Below are positions 26,301-37,416 of a DNA stretch of 64,000 nt, one piece after another. A program made the translations under genes and the position numbers. The stretch's first letter is position 1; every line of letters begins with the position of its first letter. This DNA is from a virus, in IMG/VR virus record IMGVR_UViG_3300026457_000013, positions 18,253 to 82,252 of that record; one strand, written 5' to 3'. The notes under the pieces were generated by a model. That model was not told where the DNA came from. It saw only the letters and a list, made by a program, of their open reading frames with translations, and did no database searches.

Positions 26301-28538
26301 ATACAAATTCAGCGTCTAGCAGATATTGAAGAACTAAAAAATCTACCCAAAACCGCAGAAAATATACCGCGCGCAGTAAAATTAGCAGGCAGAATTGGTG
26401 AAGCTGGCAGAGCAGAAGAGCTATTTTCTGGCGGAACATTAGCAGAACTAAGATCAGCAGCTATTTATAATCCAGCACTTTATGCGTTAGTAGAGCGCAG
26501 ACAAAAGCTAGCACTAGCTCAACAACAAAAAGGTATTAAAAGTTCTATAGAAGATTTTAATACTGCACTTGCTGATATTGCACTAGCAGCCGATGATAAA
26601 ATAAAAGTATTAAATACTTTTATAAAAGGATTAGAAAATAGTATTAATTCTGTTGTTACCGATACTGAGTATGGTATAGGAACAAAGTCCGTCATGTTGT
26701 TACAATTGGCAGAGATCCAGCGCAAAAAGTTAGTGGAAGAAGGCCAAAAACAAGTAGATATTGCCATTAGAACTGGCAGAGAACTAGTTTCTACTGCTAA
26801 AGGTGATACCAATAAGACATTGGCACAAGAAGCTGCCAATGAATTAGAACGTAGAGCTCGATTAGAAAGCCAGATTAATTTAGAACTATTTGATCAGTCT
26901 GAAAACATAAGACAAGTAAATCAAAATAATCAAGACTACCTATCAATCTTAGATATAAAATATCAAAAATTAGACAAAGAGCTAGCTTTACAGCGCGAGT
27001 TAAGAAATTTAGAAACACTAAGACTAGATAATAGATTAAAATTAGAAGAAGAACTATTAGGTCAAGCAGATAGATTTAAAATATTAACTGATGACCAAAT
27101 CAGAAATCAACGTAAACGTATACAAGAACAAAGAATAGAACGAGAATTAGCAAATAATTTATTTCAATTACAAGAAAGCAGAGCACAAGCAGCTAGAGAT
27201 GCTGTAAAATCTGGCGGAATTGGGGACGACTCAGGAGCAGCTACTCCACAACAAATAAGAGCAAGCGAAGCATATGCACTAGAACTAGACCGACTAAGCG
27301 CACTAGAAAAACAATATAAACTAACAGCCGAAGGCCAACGACAGCTACTAGAAGCACAAAATCAATTTACACTACGCGAAGAGGCATATGCAGATGCATT
27401 TGTTCGTAGCTTTGATCGCATGACTGATGCCGTAGTAGAGTTTACAAAAACAGGCAAACTTAACTTTAAAAATCTAATAAATAGTTTCTTAGAGGACTTA
27501 TTGCGATTTGAGGTTAAAACTGCTATGCAGCAAACTCTTAGTAGTTTAGGCGGCGGAATGGGCCTAGCCAAAACCGTACTAGGTCGTGTTGGCCTAGCCA
27601 GTGGCAAGCAAACACCAGAAACTATGCTGCAGCCTAAGGGCACTGAAGGCGATCCACTATATGTTTCAATAGTCGGACCAAGCATATCAAGCTATACTGG
27701 CTTAGGTAGACAGCCAGGAAAACCTGCGCCTATAGTTAGTAGAGATTCTCCAGATTTTTATACTGGCAGGCAGTTTGAGGCAGATTTACCAACACCAAAT
27801 ACTAGTGAACTATTAGCTGCTAATCGCATACCTTTTATAGTTAGTGGAGCCGAAGGCCCGTTTATTTATACAGATGTTAGACCAGAACAAAAAACGTTTG
27901 AAGAAAAAAAGTTTGAGGTATTAGGCAGTAAAGTAACACGCGAAAGTTTAGTTTTTGGCGAGCGCTGGGCGGAGGCAGTAACTCCTTCAATAGAAAGAGT
28001 TAGTGAAAATCTTAAACGTAGTTTTACTGTAAATCCTCAAGCTCTTGCTGATAGCATGATTGAGGGTTTCGAAGGCGGCTTCCAAGGCTTAGCTAGTATA
28101 GTGCAAAGAACCGCATTACAAGCTGGTGGAAGTTTGCTTGGTGGTTTATTTAAGAGTTTACTTGGTGGTGGAGGAGGTTATGGCTCAGCATATGATGCAC
28201 TATTAAATCCAGGACTATTTGGTGGTGTATTTGCTAAAGGCGGATCACTATCAAGTGGAGAATGGGGTATTGCAGGAGAAGCAGGACCCGAAATCGTAAC
28301 AGGTCCAGCAACTGTGTATCCTATGCAAAATACTAGCCAAGGTAAAGTTGAAGTTGTTGTAAACAACTACAGCAATGCTAGTGCAGAAACTCGTGAAACT
28401 ACCGACAGTCGCGGTAATCGTCGCATTGAGGTAATCGTTGGTGAAATGGTAGCTGGTGAAATGTCTAGATCAAACAGCGCTGTACAGCAGTCACTAACAA
28501 ATAATTTTGGTGCTAGACCAATGGTAGCAAGGAGATAA
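23358..28538 (+). CDS. tail tape measure protein
   Basis: 1726 aa, by far the longest helical protein of the tail block. Long amphipathic coiled coils fill the centre, a hydrophobic segment occurs near FFFVIGAAVAVFQVLDSIF (about residues 550-570), and the C-terminal part has the lambda-family signature (FDRMTDAVVEFTKTGKLNFK) and the Gly-rich FAKGGSLSSGEWGIAGEAGP end. It sets tail length and may form a channel for DNA entry. At lambda's ratio the length implies a tail of roughly 250 nm. Start follows a GGAG-type site. Confidence 0.9.
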   Translation: MAGNKINIDLSVQDQSSTIKQRTNDAKQLNNELEKAQRLMTGTKSGSRAMRASYGGVAGGEVEEYNRARGAAGVGGASARDFADQARGLGGLVRLYATYAANIFAVTAAFSALREAMQTDIMVKGLQQLSAASGTSMGSLAKQFSDVTDGAISFRESMQATAKAVSSGLSSSQFIELGKVAKGASQALGLDMSDAVSRLTRGITKLEPELLDELGLFTKTGKAAEEYARKVGKTEAQLTDFERRQAFANAVLEEGRQKFGEIAQAGNPYDKLLAQLKDVAQSILSTVNSIITPIAKLLADNTGLIGAAIALAAIKITKQAIPALTSWQAGLKDAAKAAKDRMGDVNEAFQGVFYSKTAAAAGIPELEKQLKAAQQSLTKSVTDKRTLESSSFKQVTTAKELSDKDRLKLAKDIDKYETSTVKHRQDQVAAAKEVLRIDSEIKNIRNQLNAAYDKTNDQMDKQAKFGSAIWQREQLTRAARQRYAELEIRSRVAENVDTMGVRGAVQELYKETAASKDLSKMGKFKTVTLGTLAAVTRGIEIAASAFSRFFFVIGAAVAVFQVLDSIFSKNNEQTQALNKSLDILNDTTQTAKDTADKYKDSISGDAIIAFSNSLDELTQSLKNVTKGFIEAQEAAGYWDFIWDRIKDVTPFVDSLQESTSKSIGKSLVAAIKSVPEGPMRDELSQKFFKTLKLGDTALVNTETFTNALKGLDAETYGKVIQQLGVDQAGVNEKFKESTIYLRDLESSTEAATKAQQAFNNSLKDTSPVAQFFRTSISLADTLSKALKQVDFNAQLGALDKLSKVDLTIFDPSVALEIAKQVNAYKDAAPRYKELTSIAADAEKEVARLNQMIIDSQIIDPFTGLVYVDPKLQKSVSEVEDTLNKAKKAAEDLKEKTKQIANETQLLIEKSVGATIARSLDAFSTKLRQAVVEQQKYILSKFPVSTEAGIQLSNKLAKEQIDLDFKLINSQEMLSASQDLLRIQIQRLADIEELKNLPKTAENIPRAVKLAGRIGEAGRAEELFSGGTLAELRSAAIYNPALYALVERRQKLALAQQQKGIKSSIEDFNTALADIALAADDKIKVLNTFIKGLENSINSVVTDTEYGIGTKSVMLLQLAEIQRKKLVEEGQKQVDIAIRTGRELVSTAKGDTNKTLAQEAANELERRARLESQINLELFDQSENIRQVNQNNQDYLSILDIKYQKLDKELALQRELRNLETLRLDNRLKLEEELLGQADRFKILTDDQIRNQRKRIQEQRIERELANNLFQLQESRAQAARDAVKSGGIGDDSGAATPQQIRASEAYALELDRLSALEKQYKLTAEGQRQLLEAQNQFTLREEAYADAFVRSFDRMTDAVVEFTKTGKLNFKNLINSFLEDLLRFEVKTAMQQTLSSLGGGMGLAKTVLGRVGLASGKQTPETMLQPKGTEGDPLYVSIVGPSISSYTGLGRQPGKPAPIVSRDSPDFYTGRQFEADLPTPNTSELLAANRIPFIVSGAEGPFIYTDVRPEQKTFEEKKFEVLGSKVTRESLVFGERWAEAVTPSIERVSENLKRSFTVNPQALADSMIEGFEGGFQGLASIVQRTALQAGGSLLGGLFKSLLGGGGGYGSAYDALLNPGLFGGVFAKGGSLSSGEWGIAGEAGPEIVTGPATVYPMQNTSQGKVEVVVNNYSNASAETRETTDSRGNRRIEVIVGEMVAGEMSRSNSAVQQSLTNNFGARPMVARR

Positions 28539-28539
28539 T

Positions 28540-28902
28540 ATGCCTATTCCTGTATGGCCAGTAACATTGCCACAAAGTCCTCAAAAAGACTTTCAAGAAA
28601 CTATTGGCATAAATATTGTTCGTTCTAGTATGGATGCAGGTCCGGCCAAGCAGCGATTGCGTGGCCGTAGACCTAGTATGCTAAGTTTAAGTTTTATAAT
28701 GACTACCAGCCAAACACAAACACTAGAAACTTTTGTAAACACCGACCTGCTAGGCGTAAAGCGATTTACATTTACACATCCTAGAACTGGTGCTAGCGTT
28801 GAGTGTAGGCTAGTGCCGCAAGGCGATGGACAATTTTTTACGCTTCAATATCGTGCGCCAGGATACTGGCAAACTAACTTACAATTTGAAGTATTACCAT
28901 GA
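28540..28902 (+). CDS. minor tail protein (gpM-like)
   Basis: 120 aa beta-rich protein (PVTLPQSPQKDFQETIGINI; RFTFTHPRTGASVECRLVPQ) directly after the tape measure, where lambda gpM and related distal-tail proteins are encoded. Such proteins join the tube to the tip complex. Its stop overlaps the following start by 4 bases. Confidence 0.65.
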   Translation: MPIPVWPVTLPQSPQKDFQETIGINIVRSSMDAGPAKQRLRGRRPSMLSLSFIMTTSQTQTLETFVNTDLLGVKRFTFTHPRTGASVECRLVPQGDGQFFTLQYRAPGYWQTNLQFEVLP

Positions 28903-29456
28903 GTAGACTGAGTACACTATCCGCAGACGCTATACGCGCTATGTTTTCGTCTGAAACAGACGAGCAATTAATTATGCTTGTAACTATTACAGATCCAGAA
29001 GATCTAGCAAATCCTATACGTTTAGCAGATGGATTTACTCAACGACTTACTGGAGCTACAGCTACAACAAACACTATTACAGGCGATACTACTGATAGTG
29101 AAGTAATTTATGGCGTTATAAGTAACAGCCTTAGATATGTATTTTTACCAATGCAAATTACCCTACCCACAGAGCAAGAAACTGGGGTAGGAAATTGCTC
29201 AATTGTATTTAATTATGTTACACAAGAAGCAATCTATTTAATTAGACAACACCTTACAAAACCAGCTGAAGTAAATATACAATTAATACTAGCTAGTGAT
29301 CCTAACTACATAGAAGCTAGTTTTCCTAAATTTTATATTACCAACGCCATTTATAACGCTGAAAGTATACAACTACAACTAGAAATGATTAGCTTTAGTC
29401 GTGAGCCTTTTCCTAACTTTAACTTTACACCATTATATTTTCCAGGATTGTTCTAA
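28899..29456 (+). CDS. DUF1833-type minor tail protein (gpL-like)
   Basis: 185 aa. The pattern MSRLSTLSADAIRAMFSSET followed by DEQLIMLVTITDPEDLANPI and a beta-rich core (RYVFLPMQITLP) fits the DUF1833 phage family, found in the gpL position. It overlaps the next gene by 1 base (TAATG). Confidence 0.7.
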   Translation: MSRLSTLSADAIRAMFSSETDEQLIMLVTITDPEDLANPIRLADGFTQRLTGATATTNTITGDTTDSEVIYGVISNSLRYVFLPMQITLPTEQETGVGNCSIVFNYVTQEAIYLIRQHLTKPAEVNIQLILASDPNYIEASFPKFYITNAIYNAESIQLQLEMISFSREPFPNFNFTPLYFPGLF

Positions 29457-32400
29457 TGAATTATAATAAATATATTGGCTTACCATATAAAGAAAATGGT
29501 AGAAGCACACAAGGTGTAGACTGCTGGGGATTAGCCAGACTATTTTACAAGCACGAGCTAGGCATAGAATTGCCTAGCTATACAGAATTATACGCTGGCA
29601 GCTATGACCCTAAGGTTGTAGCTGCTATTGACTATTATAAGGATGGTTGGGAGCCAGTTGCTAACCCACATCCAGGTGACCTATGTTTGTTCAATATCCT
29701 AGGCGAACCAGCTCATATTGGCATATACATAGGCGATCAACGATTTATACACAGCAGAGATGGTTTAGATAGCGTAATTGAACGCCTAGATAACTTTAGC
29801 TGGAAACGCAGACTACTAGGATTTTACAGATATAAACCTACTAGCATTATAGCTACTGGCAAACCGCATCCACTGCAGTGGTCTAATACTGTACTAGAAG
29901 GTGTGCGTGTAGGTACTACATGCAGCGAATTCGCTAGCTATATTATTGATAAGTATAAGCTAGGCAAACGACTAGCTAATAAGCTGCTGTTAACTATAGA
30001 CGGTGTAATAGTACCACAAGAACAGTGGAATACTACAATTATTAATGCTGGACAAAATATCAACTATAGAGTAGTTGCTCAAGGACGTCAAGGATTACGC
30101 CTAGTATTAATGATTGCAGTATTTGTAATCTCTCAAGATCCAGTAATAGCTGCAAAAGTAGGTGCTGCAGTTGGCGGCACTGCCGCAGTTGGCAGCGCAA
30201 TTATACAAATTGCTGGTACTGTACTCATCAACGCAGCATTTCCTATTAGACCCCCTGAGGTAAAAGATCCAGGACAAACAATTGGTGCTAGCCTATTTAC
30301 TGGCAGTCAAAATCAAGCCAACCCATTTGGTGCAATTCCAGTAGTACTTGGACGCAATCGTGTTACTGGTGTACTAGGTGCAACACCATATATAGAAACA
30401 CTAACCAATACCAACCTACTACACTTATTAATCATCTGGGGATTTGGCCCACTGCAAGTTGATGAAAATACTATTAGTGTTGGTGCTACACCGCTTAGTG
30501 AATTACATAGTGACAAACTATTATATAATAACACAGAGGTAGCTTATACACTAGGTGGATTAACTACTGAAACTCAAGCACAAGCAGATACCTTTAACAG
30601 CTATTATCCTAGCGATGTACAACAACTACCAGCTAGTCCAGTTGAACTTGTAAATAATAACAATGACGGAAATCCTTGGACACTAGTAACATTTACACAA
30701 CCAGCTACTAGCATTGATGTTGCCTTTAATTTTCCTGAAGGTTTGCGGGCTATTTATACCAAAGATGGTAAAACAGACAAGTTTAATGTTAGCCTAGGAA
30801 TTGAAATTGTACCTGCTAATCAAGTACAAACTAATCCTAACCTAGATAGTACCGCTAGTAGTAATATTGATTATTATAATTTAAGCAGCAGTAAAACTGA
30901 GCAGGTAGATGTACCGCAACTATGGGTTATTAATGAAACTACTTCAGCTACTATTTATCAACGATTTACTGCTTGTTTGCGACCAAATGCAGACAGCTTA
31001 ACTATATTTGCCGGAGCTGCTAGCGATACTAATAGTAGTAATCCTAGTGCAGCTTATAAGTCCTATTTAAATAGCACTGCATATACTCAACTATTAGGCA
31101 CACAGCGTGACTTTATTTTTGAACCACAAATTCCCAGCGGGTATTTACGACTGTACAGCTTTACACTAGACAGCGGTAATAACATATCTAATCAAACAGA
31201 TCATACTAGTGGTTATACCACGCTGGTCAAAAGCGGCCTTAACTTTTCACTAACACAATCTACTAAGCAAGACTATAGTAGTGGTGGTGCAGAAACACTT
31301 TTCTTACCAGCATTTAATATTACGGTTAGCGCTGGTAGTTTAACTAGCACAACACTTAGCAGTGCTAATGCTGTAACACAACTAACTGTATTTAACAGTA
31401 GAACTAATTTTGCCAACATAACAAACGTTACTAGAACTGATGATATTTGGCATAATTTTTTAAAGCAATACGGCGTTTGGGGCACTGCAGATATATCTAC
31501 TAGCGTTAGCTTTGATCAACAAACAACATTTACTGCTCCATATGATGGTACCTACCTATTAGATTTTTCAGCTGATGATTATGGCCAGGTATACATTGAT
31601 AATGTTACAGTTGGTACTAGTACACCAGTAGTTAGTGTAAGCAAAAACTTTAGAAGCTTTACTACCAAAGAAGTCTACTTAGGTGCTGGTACGCATACTA
31701 TTAGAGTTACTGCTACTAGCGCTCAAGCAGTTGGAAATACGGGACAATCATCAGCAGGTATAGCTTGTGTAATTAGATTTGTTTATGATGGTGTACAAAA
31801 TGTACTACCAACACGCGGTTATAAAATAATTACAATTAGCAGAAATTACAAAGATGCATTTAACTATGTATATAAACTAGAAAATATACCTAGAAATACT
31901 TATGCTGTACGTGTTAAACGTATTACCAATGATGACCCAGAACAAATAGCAGACTGGCGTGTAGCTTCTAGAGTATCGCTGCAGGTAGTTAGTGCATATG
32001 ACAGTATAGATAATCCACCACTTAAACCACTGCCTAAACGAAAACTGCGAAATAATAGCGGTACAGTAATTGCAGAAGAGCCGCGTAATTTAGCTAGAAC
32101 TGCTATTAAGGTACAAAGTACTAATAAAGTAAATGGTACGCTGCAAGGCGTAAATGCTATGGTACAAACTATAGCAAAAATAAATATTGCTAGTAACGGC
32201 ACTTATACGTATGGTGCAACAAATAATCCAGCAAGTTTATTTGTGCATGTACTACAACATACTGCTAATAGTTATAGTGTTAATGACAGCGAAATAGATT
32301 GGCCTACTATAGCCAGCTGGTATAATTTTTGCAATGCTAATTCAGCTGCTGAGTACAAGGTAAACTACAACCAACCTATATTAGCCTATAATAACGTTAT

Positions 32401-34195
32401 ATCTAGTACGCAAAATTTAATGGAATTGCTACGCGATATTTGTGCTGCAGGTATGGCTAGTCCTACTTATGTTAATGGTAAGTGGAGTGTTGTAATAGAT
32501 AGACTTAGATCACATACTATTCAACATTTTACTCCACATAACAGCTGGGGATTCGAAAGTACAAAAACATTAGTTAGAATACCAGATGCATTTAGAATAG
32601 CATTTGCAAACGAAACTAAAGCTTATCAAGCTGACGAAATCATTGTTTACAACTATGGTTACGGCGAAACAGATGGTTATATAGTTACTAGCGGCAGTTT
32701 TGTTACCGGCAGAACGTATAAGATTACTAAACTGGGAACTACTACGCAACAGCAGTGGAATACTGCGGCAGGTACTAGTGGTGTAGTTTATGTAGTAGGC
32801 GATACCTTTGTAGCAGCAGCTAGTGGCAGTGGAAATGGTCAAGCATTTACTACACAAGGTACTAGTGGCAGAGCTGTTAAAGGTGCGGAAATATTTGAAC
32901 AACTAACACTACCTGGTGTAACTAATCCAGATCAAATTAGATATTTTGCAAGCTGGCACCTAGCACAATTAAAACTGCGACCCGAAACTTACTCACTAAA
33001 TAGTGATTTTGAGTACCTAGTATGTACACGCGGTGATTTAGTAAAAGTAACACACGACGTTCCGCTCTGGGGCGTTGGATCTGCTAGAATTAAAAGTATT
33101 AGTGGAAATACTATAACGCTTACTGAAGCAGTGCTGTTGGATAGTACCAAATCTTATAGTATAACTATTAGAACTAATGCACTTACAACTACTGAAGGTT
33201 CTGGATCAGTTACTAGAGCTATTCAAAATGTAGGTACTAGTAACTATTATACTACAGTTACTACTACAACTAGTTTTACTGGTGTAGAAGCCGATAATCT
33301 AGTAATGATTGGCGAAAACAATAGTGTTAGCCAAGATCTTATAGTACTTAGTGTTGAACCTACTTCAAACGTAAGCGCCAGATTGGTGTTAGCTGATTAT
33401 AGTCCTGATATTTATACTAAAGACTTAGATAACGAATATATACACTTTAATTCTAATATCACGCTACAAAATACAGATATAGTAAAAAATACTATTATTA
33501 AAGCACCCAAAGTAACAAATGTTTCTAGTAACACCTATTACAGCACAGAAATATCTAATGGCAACTATGCTAATACAACCATTATTAGCTTTAGTAATCC
33601 TACGGATTTAACAGCTAATACAACGCATGTTCAGCTACAAGTAATTGAATCGAACAGTGTATTCAACGACCTAGATCCACAAAATACATATTTGGTTAAT
33701 AAGGATACTGGCAGTTTAACAGTTGTTGGACTCAAAACCGGTTATACTTATAAAACTCGTGCTAGGTATTCTAATAGTACTGCTAGTGTGTTTGGTCCCT
33801 GGAGCGATGAACAGATATTTTATGTAGATGGTAAAAGTGATAATCCGTTTGCTGTTACTGATGTGGCTATTACGTTACAAGGTACTAATATTATAGTTAA
33901 ACCTATAATTACTGGTACTGAACCAGCAAACCATAAAACATATGTATTTAGACTATATAGAACAACTAGTAGCGGTAGTGCAGATTTTTGGACAACTAGC
34001 TGGGATAGTACAAATATGCTAGAAATACAAAGTAGAACACAAGCAGTATTTAATCTACTAAACTTGCCTAGAGATACTGGCAGAATAAGTAGTAGTGGAG
34101 TTAATTATAGAATAGCTTGCAGAGCACTAGATAACACTGATGTTTATAGTACTACTAGTGCTGTAGGTAGTATAAAGATTCAGACCTTACAGTAA
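29456..34195 (+). CDS. NlpC/P60-tip attachment (gpK-gpJ-like) fusion
   Basis: 1579 aa. Residues 1-130 are NlpC/P60: the nucleophile Cys in QGVDCWGLARLF and the His in EPAHIGIYIGDQRF. Residues about 145-280 (ATTCSEFASYIID..., membrane-like GAAVGGTAAVGSAIIQIAG) resemble the gpI-type segment, and the remaining 1300 residues resemble the tip attachment protein gpJ with fibronectin-type domains toward the C-terminus (VQLQVIESNSVFNDLD; TGYTYKTRARYSNSTA). In lambda K, I and J are separate genes. The fused enzyme could cut peptidoglycan at the tip during infection. Confidence 0.85.
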   Translation: MNYNKYIGLPYKENGRSTQGVDCWGLARLFYKHELGIELPSYTELYAGSYDPKVVAAIDYYKDGWEPVANPHPGDLCLFNILGEPAHIGIYIGDQRFIHSRDGLDSVIERLDNFSWKRRLLGFYRYKPTSIIATGKPHPLQWSNTVLEGVRVGTTCSEFASYIIDKYKLGKRLANKLLLTIDGVIVPQEQWNTTIINAGQNINYRVVAQGRQGLRLVLMIAVFVISQDPVIAAKVGAAVGGTAAVGSAIIQIAGTVLINAAFPIRPPEVKDPGQTIGASLFTGSQNQANPFGAIPVVLGRNRVTGVLGATPYIETLTNTNLLHLLIIWGFGPLQVDENTISVGATPLSELHSDKLLYNNTEVAYTLGGLTTETQAQADTFNSYYPSDVQQLPASPVELVNNNNDGNPWTLVTFTQPATSIDVAFNFPEGLRAIYTKDGKTDKFNVSLGIEIVPANQVQTNPNLDSTASSNIDYYNLSSSKTEQVDVPQLWVINETTSATIYQRFTACLRPNADSLTIFAGAASDTNSSNPSAAYKSYLNSTAYTQLLGTQRDFIFEPQIPSGYLRLYSFTLDSGNNISNQTDHTSGYTTLVKSGLNFSLTQSTKQDYSSGGAETLFLPAFNITVSAGSLTSTTLSSANAVTQLTVFNSRTNFANITNVTRTDDIWHNFLKQYGVWGTADISTSVSFDQQTTFTAPYDGTYLLDFSADDYGQVYIDNVTVGTSTPVVSVSKNFRSFTTKEVYLGAGTHTIRVTATSAQAVGNTGQSSAGIACVIRFVYDGVQNVLPTRGYKIITISRNYKDAFNYVYKLENIPRNTYAVRVKRITNDDPEQIADWRVASRVSLQVVSAYDSIDNPPLKPLPKRKLRNNSGTVIAEEPRNLARTAIKVQSTNKVNGTLQGVNAMVQTIAKINIASNGTYTYGATNNPASLFVHVLQHTANSYSVNDSEIDWPTIASWYNFCNANSAAEYKVNYNQPILAYNNVISSTQNLMELLRDICAAGMASPTYVNGKWSVVIDRLRSHTIQHFTPHNSWGFESTKTLVRIPDAFRIAFANETKAYQADEIIVYNYGYGETDGYIVTSGSFVTGRTYKITKLGTTTQQQWNTAAGTSGVVYVVGDTFVAAASGSGNGQAFTTQGTSGRAVKGAEIFEQLTLPGVTNPDQIRYFASWHLAQLKLRPETYSLNSDFEYLVCTRGDLVKVTHDVPLWGVGSARIKSISGNTITLTEAVLLDSTKSYSITIRTNALTTTEGSGSVTRAIQNVGTSNYYTTVTTTTSFTGVEADNLVMIGENNSVSQDLIVLSVEPTSNVSARLVLADYSPDIYTKDLDNEYIHFNSNITLQNTDIVKNTIIKAPKVTNVSSNTYYSTEISNGNYANTTIISFSNPTDLTANTTHVQLQVIESNSVFNDLDPQNTYLVNKDTGSLTVVGLKTGYTYKTRARYSNSTASVFGPWSDEQIFYVDGKSDNPFAVTDVAITLQGTNIIVKPIITGTEPANHKTYVFRLYRTTSSGSADFWTTSWDSTNMLEIQSRTQAVFNLLNLPRDTGRISSSGVNYRIACRALDNTDVYSTTSAVGSIKIQTLQ

Positions 34196-34204
34196 GGAAA
34201 GTAT

Positions 34205-37200
34205 ATGGCATTAACAATTACACCAGGTCCAAAATCTTTAGAATTATATTTTACTGTACCCACAGGCAAGATATATATTGATGATGATACTAACAGTCCT
34301 CTATCTACTCAGGTAGAGGAATTAGTACAGCGCGATGACCTAGTTAACTTAAAAGTTTGGGCTAGTACAACTAGTGGTTTTACACCAGATGCTAGTACAC
34401 TAAAATATGACGCTACTTTTCAAAGCAAGCTAACACTAACAGATTTATTAGCTAATACAACCTATTATGTAAAGTACGCCTATATTAGTAAAATAGATCC
34501 TGATAGTTATACTATATCAGCTCAATCAAGTGCTACTACAGAAAGCGGAGTAGCACTACTAACACTTGACCCTACTGATTGGGCTTTTATTTTTGATAAT
34601 AATTTGGCTACCACAGCCAATTATCCCGCTAGTATTACGTTTACCGCAAATAAACAAAATATAACAGGTGCAGTAACATTTACAGCTACTGCATATAATA
34701 GTAGTAATACTAGTTTAGGCAGTATTACACTAACTGGCACCGGCGATATTAGAACACTTACTGCAGCTAACTTTAATAGCTTAGGCACAACTACAGTTAG
34801 ATATGTAAAAGTAGTTGCTACGCTAGGAACACTTAGTGATACTGTGACTATTTGGCGTGGTGATAATGGTAGTGATGCACTAACATTTTTATTAACTAAT
34901 GAATCACATACAGTACCAGCAGATAGTAGTGGTAGTGTAACTAGTTATACTGGTGCAGTTACATATGCTGCAATATTTCGTGGCATTACTAATGAAACAA
35001 GTTTATGGACTATTACTAAAAGTGATGGGACCGGTTTAACGACCACATTAACTGGCACAGGCACTAGTAATATAACGCTTACTGTCAACACATTAGCTAG
35101 TGGAACAGATAGTGCAATTAGCACAATTACTGCTACTAGAACAGGTTACCCTACATTAACAAAAGACTTTTCTATTAGTAAAAGTAAGGCGGGTACTAAT
35201 GGAACCAATGGTTTACCAGGAGCCACAGGTCCAACCGGCCCACAAGGTAATCCAGGCAGTGCCGGTACAACTGGACTAGAGGGTATACGTACTATAACAG
35301 CCTATAGATTACGTAGTCAAAGTGATGCACTACTAACAACAGCACCCAGCAATACTAGTGGTGCAACCGCTCCTGTAGATTATAGTCTAACAGCACCTAG
35401 TGCTACAGTTGGTCAAGTAGTTTGGTATAGTTTTGGCAGATATAATCCTAATGCTACTACCTTAGAAAGCATACCAGCAAATACTACAATATGGAGTGTA
35501 CCAATTGCTGCTAGTGTATTTCAAGATATACGCAGTGATAACTGGACTGGAGGCACACCTAGTGGCGGTACATTTACTAGCAATACAGGATATTATTTAA
35601 ACAGAACTGAAGGAAGCTTATACGCTACTAATGCATATTTACGTGGTCAATTAGTAACAGGTGTAAGTGGTGCTCAGCGCATTGAAATAAATAAAACTGA
35701 TGCTAATAAAGTAGCTATTTATAATAATTCCGATGAATTACTAGGTTATTTTGGTGGTCTTGGAACAAGCGCTTCACCATTACTAAATCTTACTCCAGTA
35801 TTAGGACTTTTTAATGTTGTATATGGAGCTATAACCGTACTTCCAAATCCTGCTGGTACAATAGGCGAATCCGCCGCTTATTTTGCTAGAACTATAGACT
35901 CAACAATTACTAGCGAACTAGGCAGTTGGACTACCAATTATGGCGTAACAGTAAAAAAAGGTGCCTATGGTTCCGTTAATTATGGATACCTAGCACAAGG
36001 ATATTTAGGATACTCTGACTCATCTAGTTATAGTGCGGCCGGTAGATTTTATAATGCTCAAGGTGGTACAGAAGTTTCAATTGGTGATTCAGCCGGATAT
36101 GCATTAAATATTCGTAGCGGAACTTTTAGATATGGTAGTGTAACTATTAGTGCGCCACCTAATAATACTACAACATATTTACGTGCTGATGGTACTTGGA
36201 GTAGTGTTTCTGGTTTACCTAGTGGTGGCACAGCTACACAAGTATTAATTGGTAACGGTACTTGGACTGATAGTCCACAACTTGTAAATCCTGCTGCAAG
36301 TGGTGGTTATTATGGTATTAGTGCTGGAGTTAGTAAGAAAATCTTAGACTATGACAATAGTGCTATGGCAACTATTGTTGGCAGAGAGATAACTAATGGT
36401 GGCTTTGTAATAACCAGTAATGCCGTTAGACCATTACAATTACGCAGCACAGCAGTAACAGATCTAGGAACTACCAGTGGTGGCGACTACACTTTTAGAA
36501 ACTTTGGTTGGGGCGGGTACCTAATACCTCCACCACCAGGCGGCACTGGCTCATTTTTACGAAGTGATGGTACCTGGGGCACAGCCAGCGGGCCACAAGG
36601 ACCTACAGGTCCAACAGGGCCGCAGGGCATAGCCGGTCCAACAGGCCCACAAGGTACGCAAGGTACGCAAGGAGTAGCAGGTCCTACAGGTCCACAAGGT
36701 ACGCAAGGAGTAGCAGGTCCTACAGGTCCACAAGGTACGCAAGGTACGCAGGGCACTCAAGGTACACAGGGAGTAGCAGGTCCTACAGGTCCTACAGGTG
36801 CAACTGGTACGGTTAGTGCCGGTACACTTACTTCTAACCTTACATTTCAAAAAGATGTACCCCAAATACTATTAAGATCAGCAGGTGCTGCAACACAGTG
36901 GTATATAGGTGCTAATATCAGTGATGGTGTAAATGACGGAATTCATATTGGTCAAGGTACAGGCATTGGCGGAACGCTAAGAGTAAATATAGATTATTTA
37001 GGTCGTATTAAAGTTCCAGAAGTATATAATACTACAGTAACAGGTCGCGATGTTTATGTAGATAGTTCAGGTATGCTTGGTTACTTAAGTTCAACACGTG
37101 CTAGTAAGACTAACATTAGCCCATTACCTAATACTAATTGGATATATAATCTGCAGCCAATAACTTTTAATTTTAAAAAGAAAGATAAGCTTGGTAGATA

Positions 37201-37402
37201 TACTAGTGATATAGAAACAGATATACAATATGGTTTAATTGCTGAGGATGTAGAGTTGGTAAATGACGAATTATGTATTTATGATATAATCGACGGTAAA
37301 AAAATTCTACAAGGTATTAGTTATTCAAAACTTATAGTTCCACTAGTAAAAGCAATTCAAGAGCTCAAATTAGAAATTGAATTGCTAAAAACACAAGTAT
37401 AA
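34205..37402 (+). CDS. tail fibre with collagen-like repeats and S74 chaperone
   Basis: 1065 aa. The N-terminus is beta/Ig-like, followed by a short collagen-like tract ([16 protein letters not shown]), a long beta region, a second Gly-X-Y tract (about residues 800-865, [13 protein letters not shown]), and the C-terminal intramolecular chaperone: [26 protein letters not shown] and a final coiled coil ([19 protein letters not shown]). S74 chaperones trimerise the fibre and are autocleaved. Collagen-like tracts act as flexible triple helices. Likely side or central fibre that contacts the host. Confidence 0.88.
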   Translation: MALTITPGPKSLELYFTVPTGKIYIDDDTNSPLSTQVEELVQRDDLVNLKVWASTTSGFTPDASTLKYDATFQSKLTLTDLLANTTYYVKYAYISKIDPDSYTISAQSSATTESGVALLTLDPTDWAFIFDNNLATTANYPASITFTANKQNITGAVTFTATAYNSSNTSLGSITLTGTGDIRTLTAANFNSLGTTTVRYVKVVATLGTLSDTVTIWRGDNGSDALTFLLTNESHTVPADSSGSVTSYTGAVTYAAIFRGITNETSLWTITKSDGTGLTTTLTGTGTSNITLTVNTLASGTDSAISTITATRTGYPTLTKDFSISKSKAGTNGTNGLPGATGPTGPQGNPGSAGTTGLEGIRTITAYRLRSQSDALLTTAPSNTSGATAPVDYSLTAPSATVGQVVWYSFGRYNPNATTLESIPANTTIWSVPIAASVFQDIRSDNWTGGTPSGGTFTSNTGYYLNRTEGSLYATNAYLRGQLVTGVSGAQRIEINKTDANKVAIYNNSDELLGYFGGLGTSASPLLNLTPVLGLFNVVYGAITVLPNPAGTIGESAAYFARTIDSTITSELGSWTTNYGVTVKKGAYGSVNYGYLAQGYLGYSDSSSYSAAGRFYNAQGGTEVSIGDSAGYALNIRSGTFRYGSVTISAPPNNTTTYLRADGTWSSVSGLPSGGTATQVLIGNGTWTDSPQLVNPAASGGYYGISAGVSKKILDYDNSAMATIVGREITNGGFVITSNAVRPLQLRSTAVTDLGTTSGGDYTFRNFGWGGYLIPPPPGGTGSFLRSDGTWGTASGPQGPTGPTGPQGIAGPTGPQGTQGTQGVAGPTGPQGTQGVAGPTGPQGTQGTQGTQGTQGVAGPTGPTGATGTVSAGTLTSNLTFQKDVPQILLRSAGAATQWYIGANISDGVNDGIHIGQGTGIGGTLRVNIDYLGRIKVPEVYNTTVTGRDVYVDSSGMLGYLSSTRASKTNISPLPNTNWIYNLQPITFNFKKKDKLGRYTSDIETDIQYGLIAEDVELVNDELCIYDIIDGKKILQGISYSKLIVPLVKAIQELKLEIELLKTQV

Positions 37403-37416
37403 ATATTGGAGTTAAA

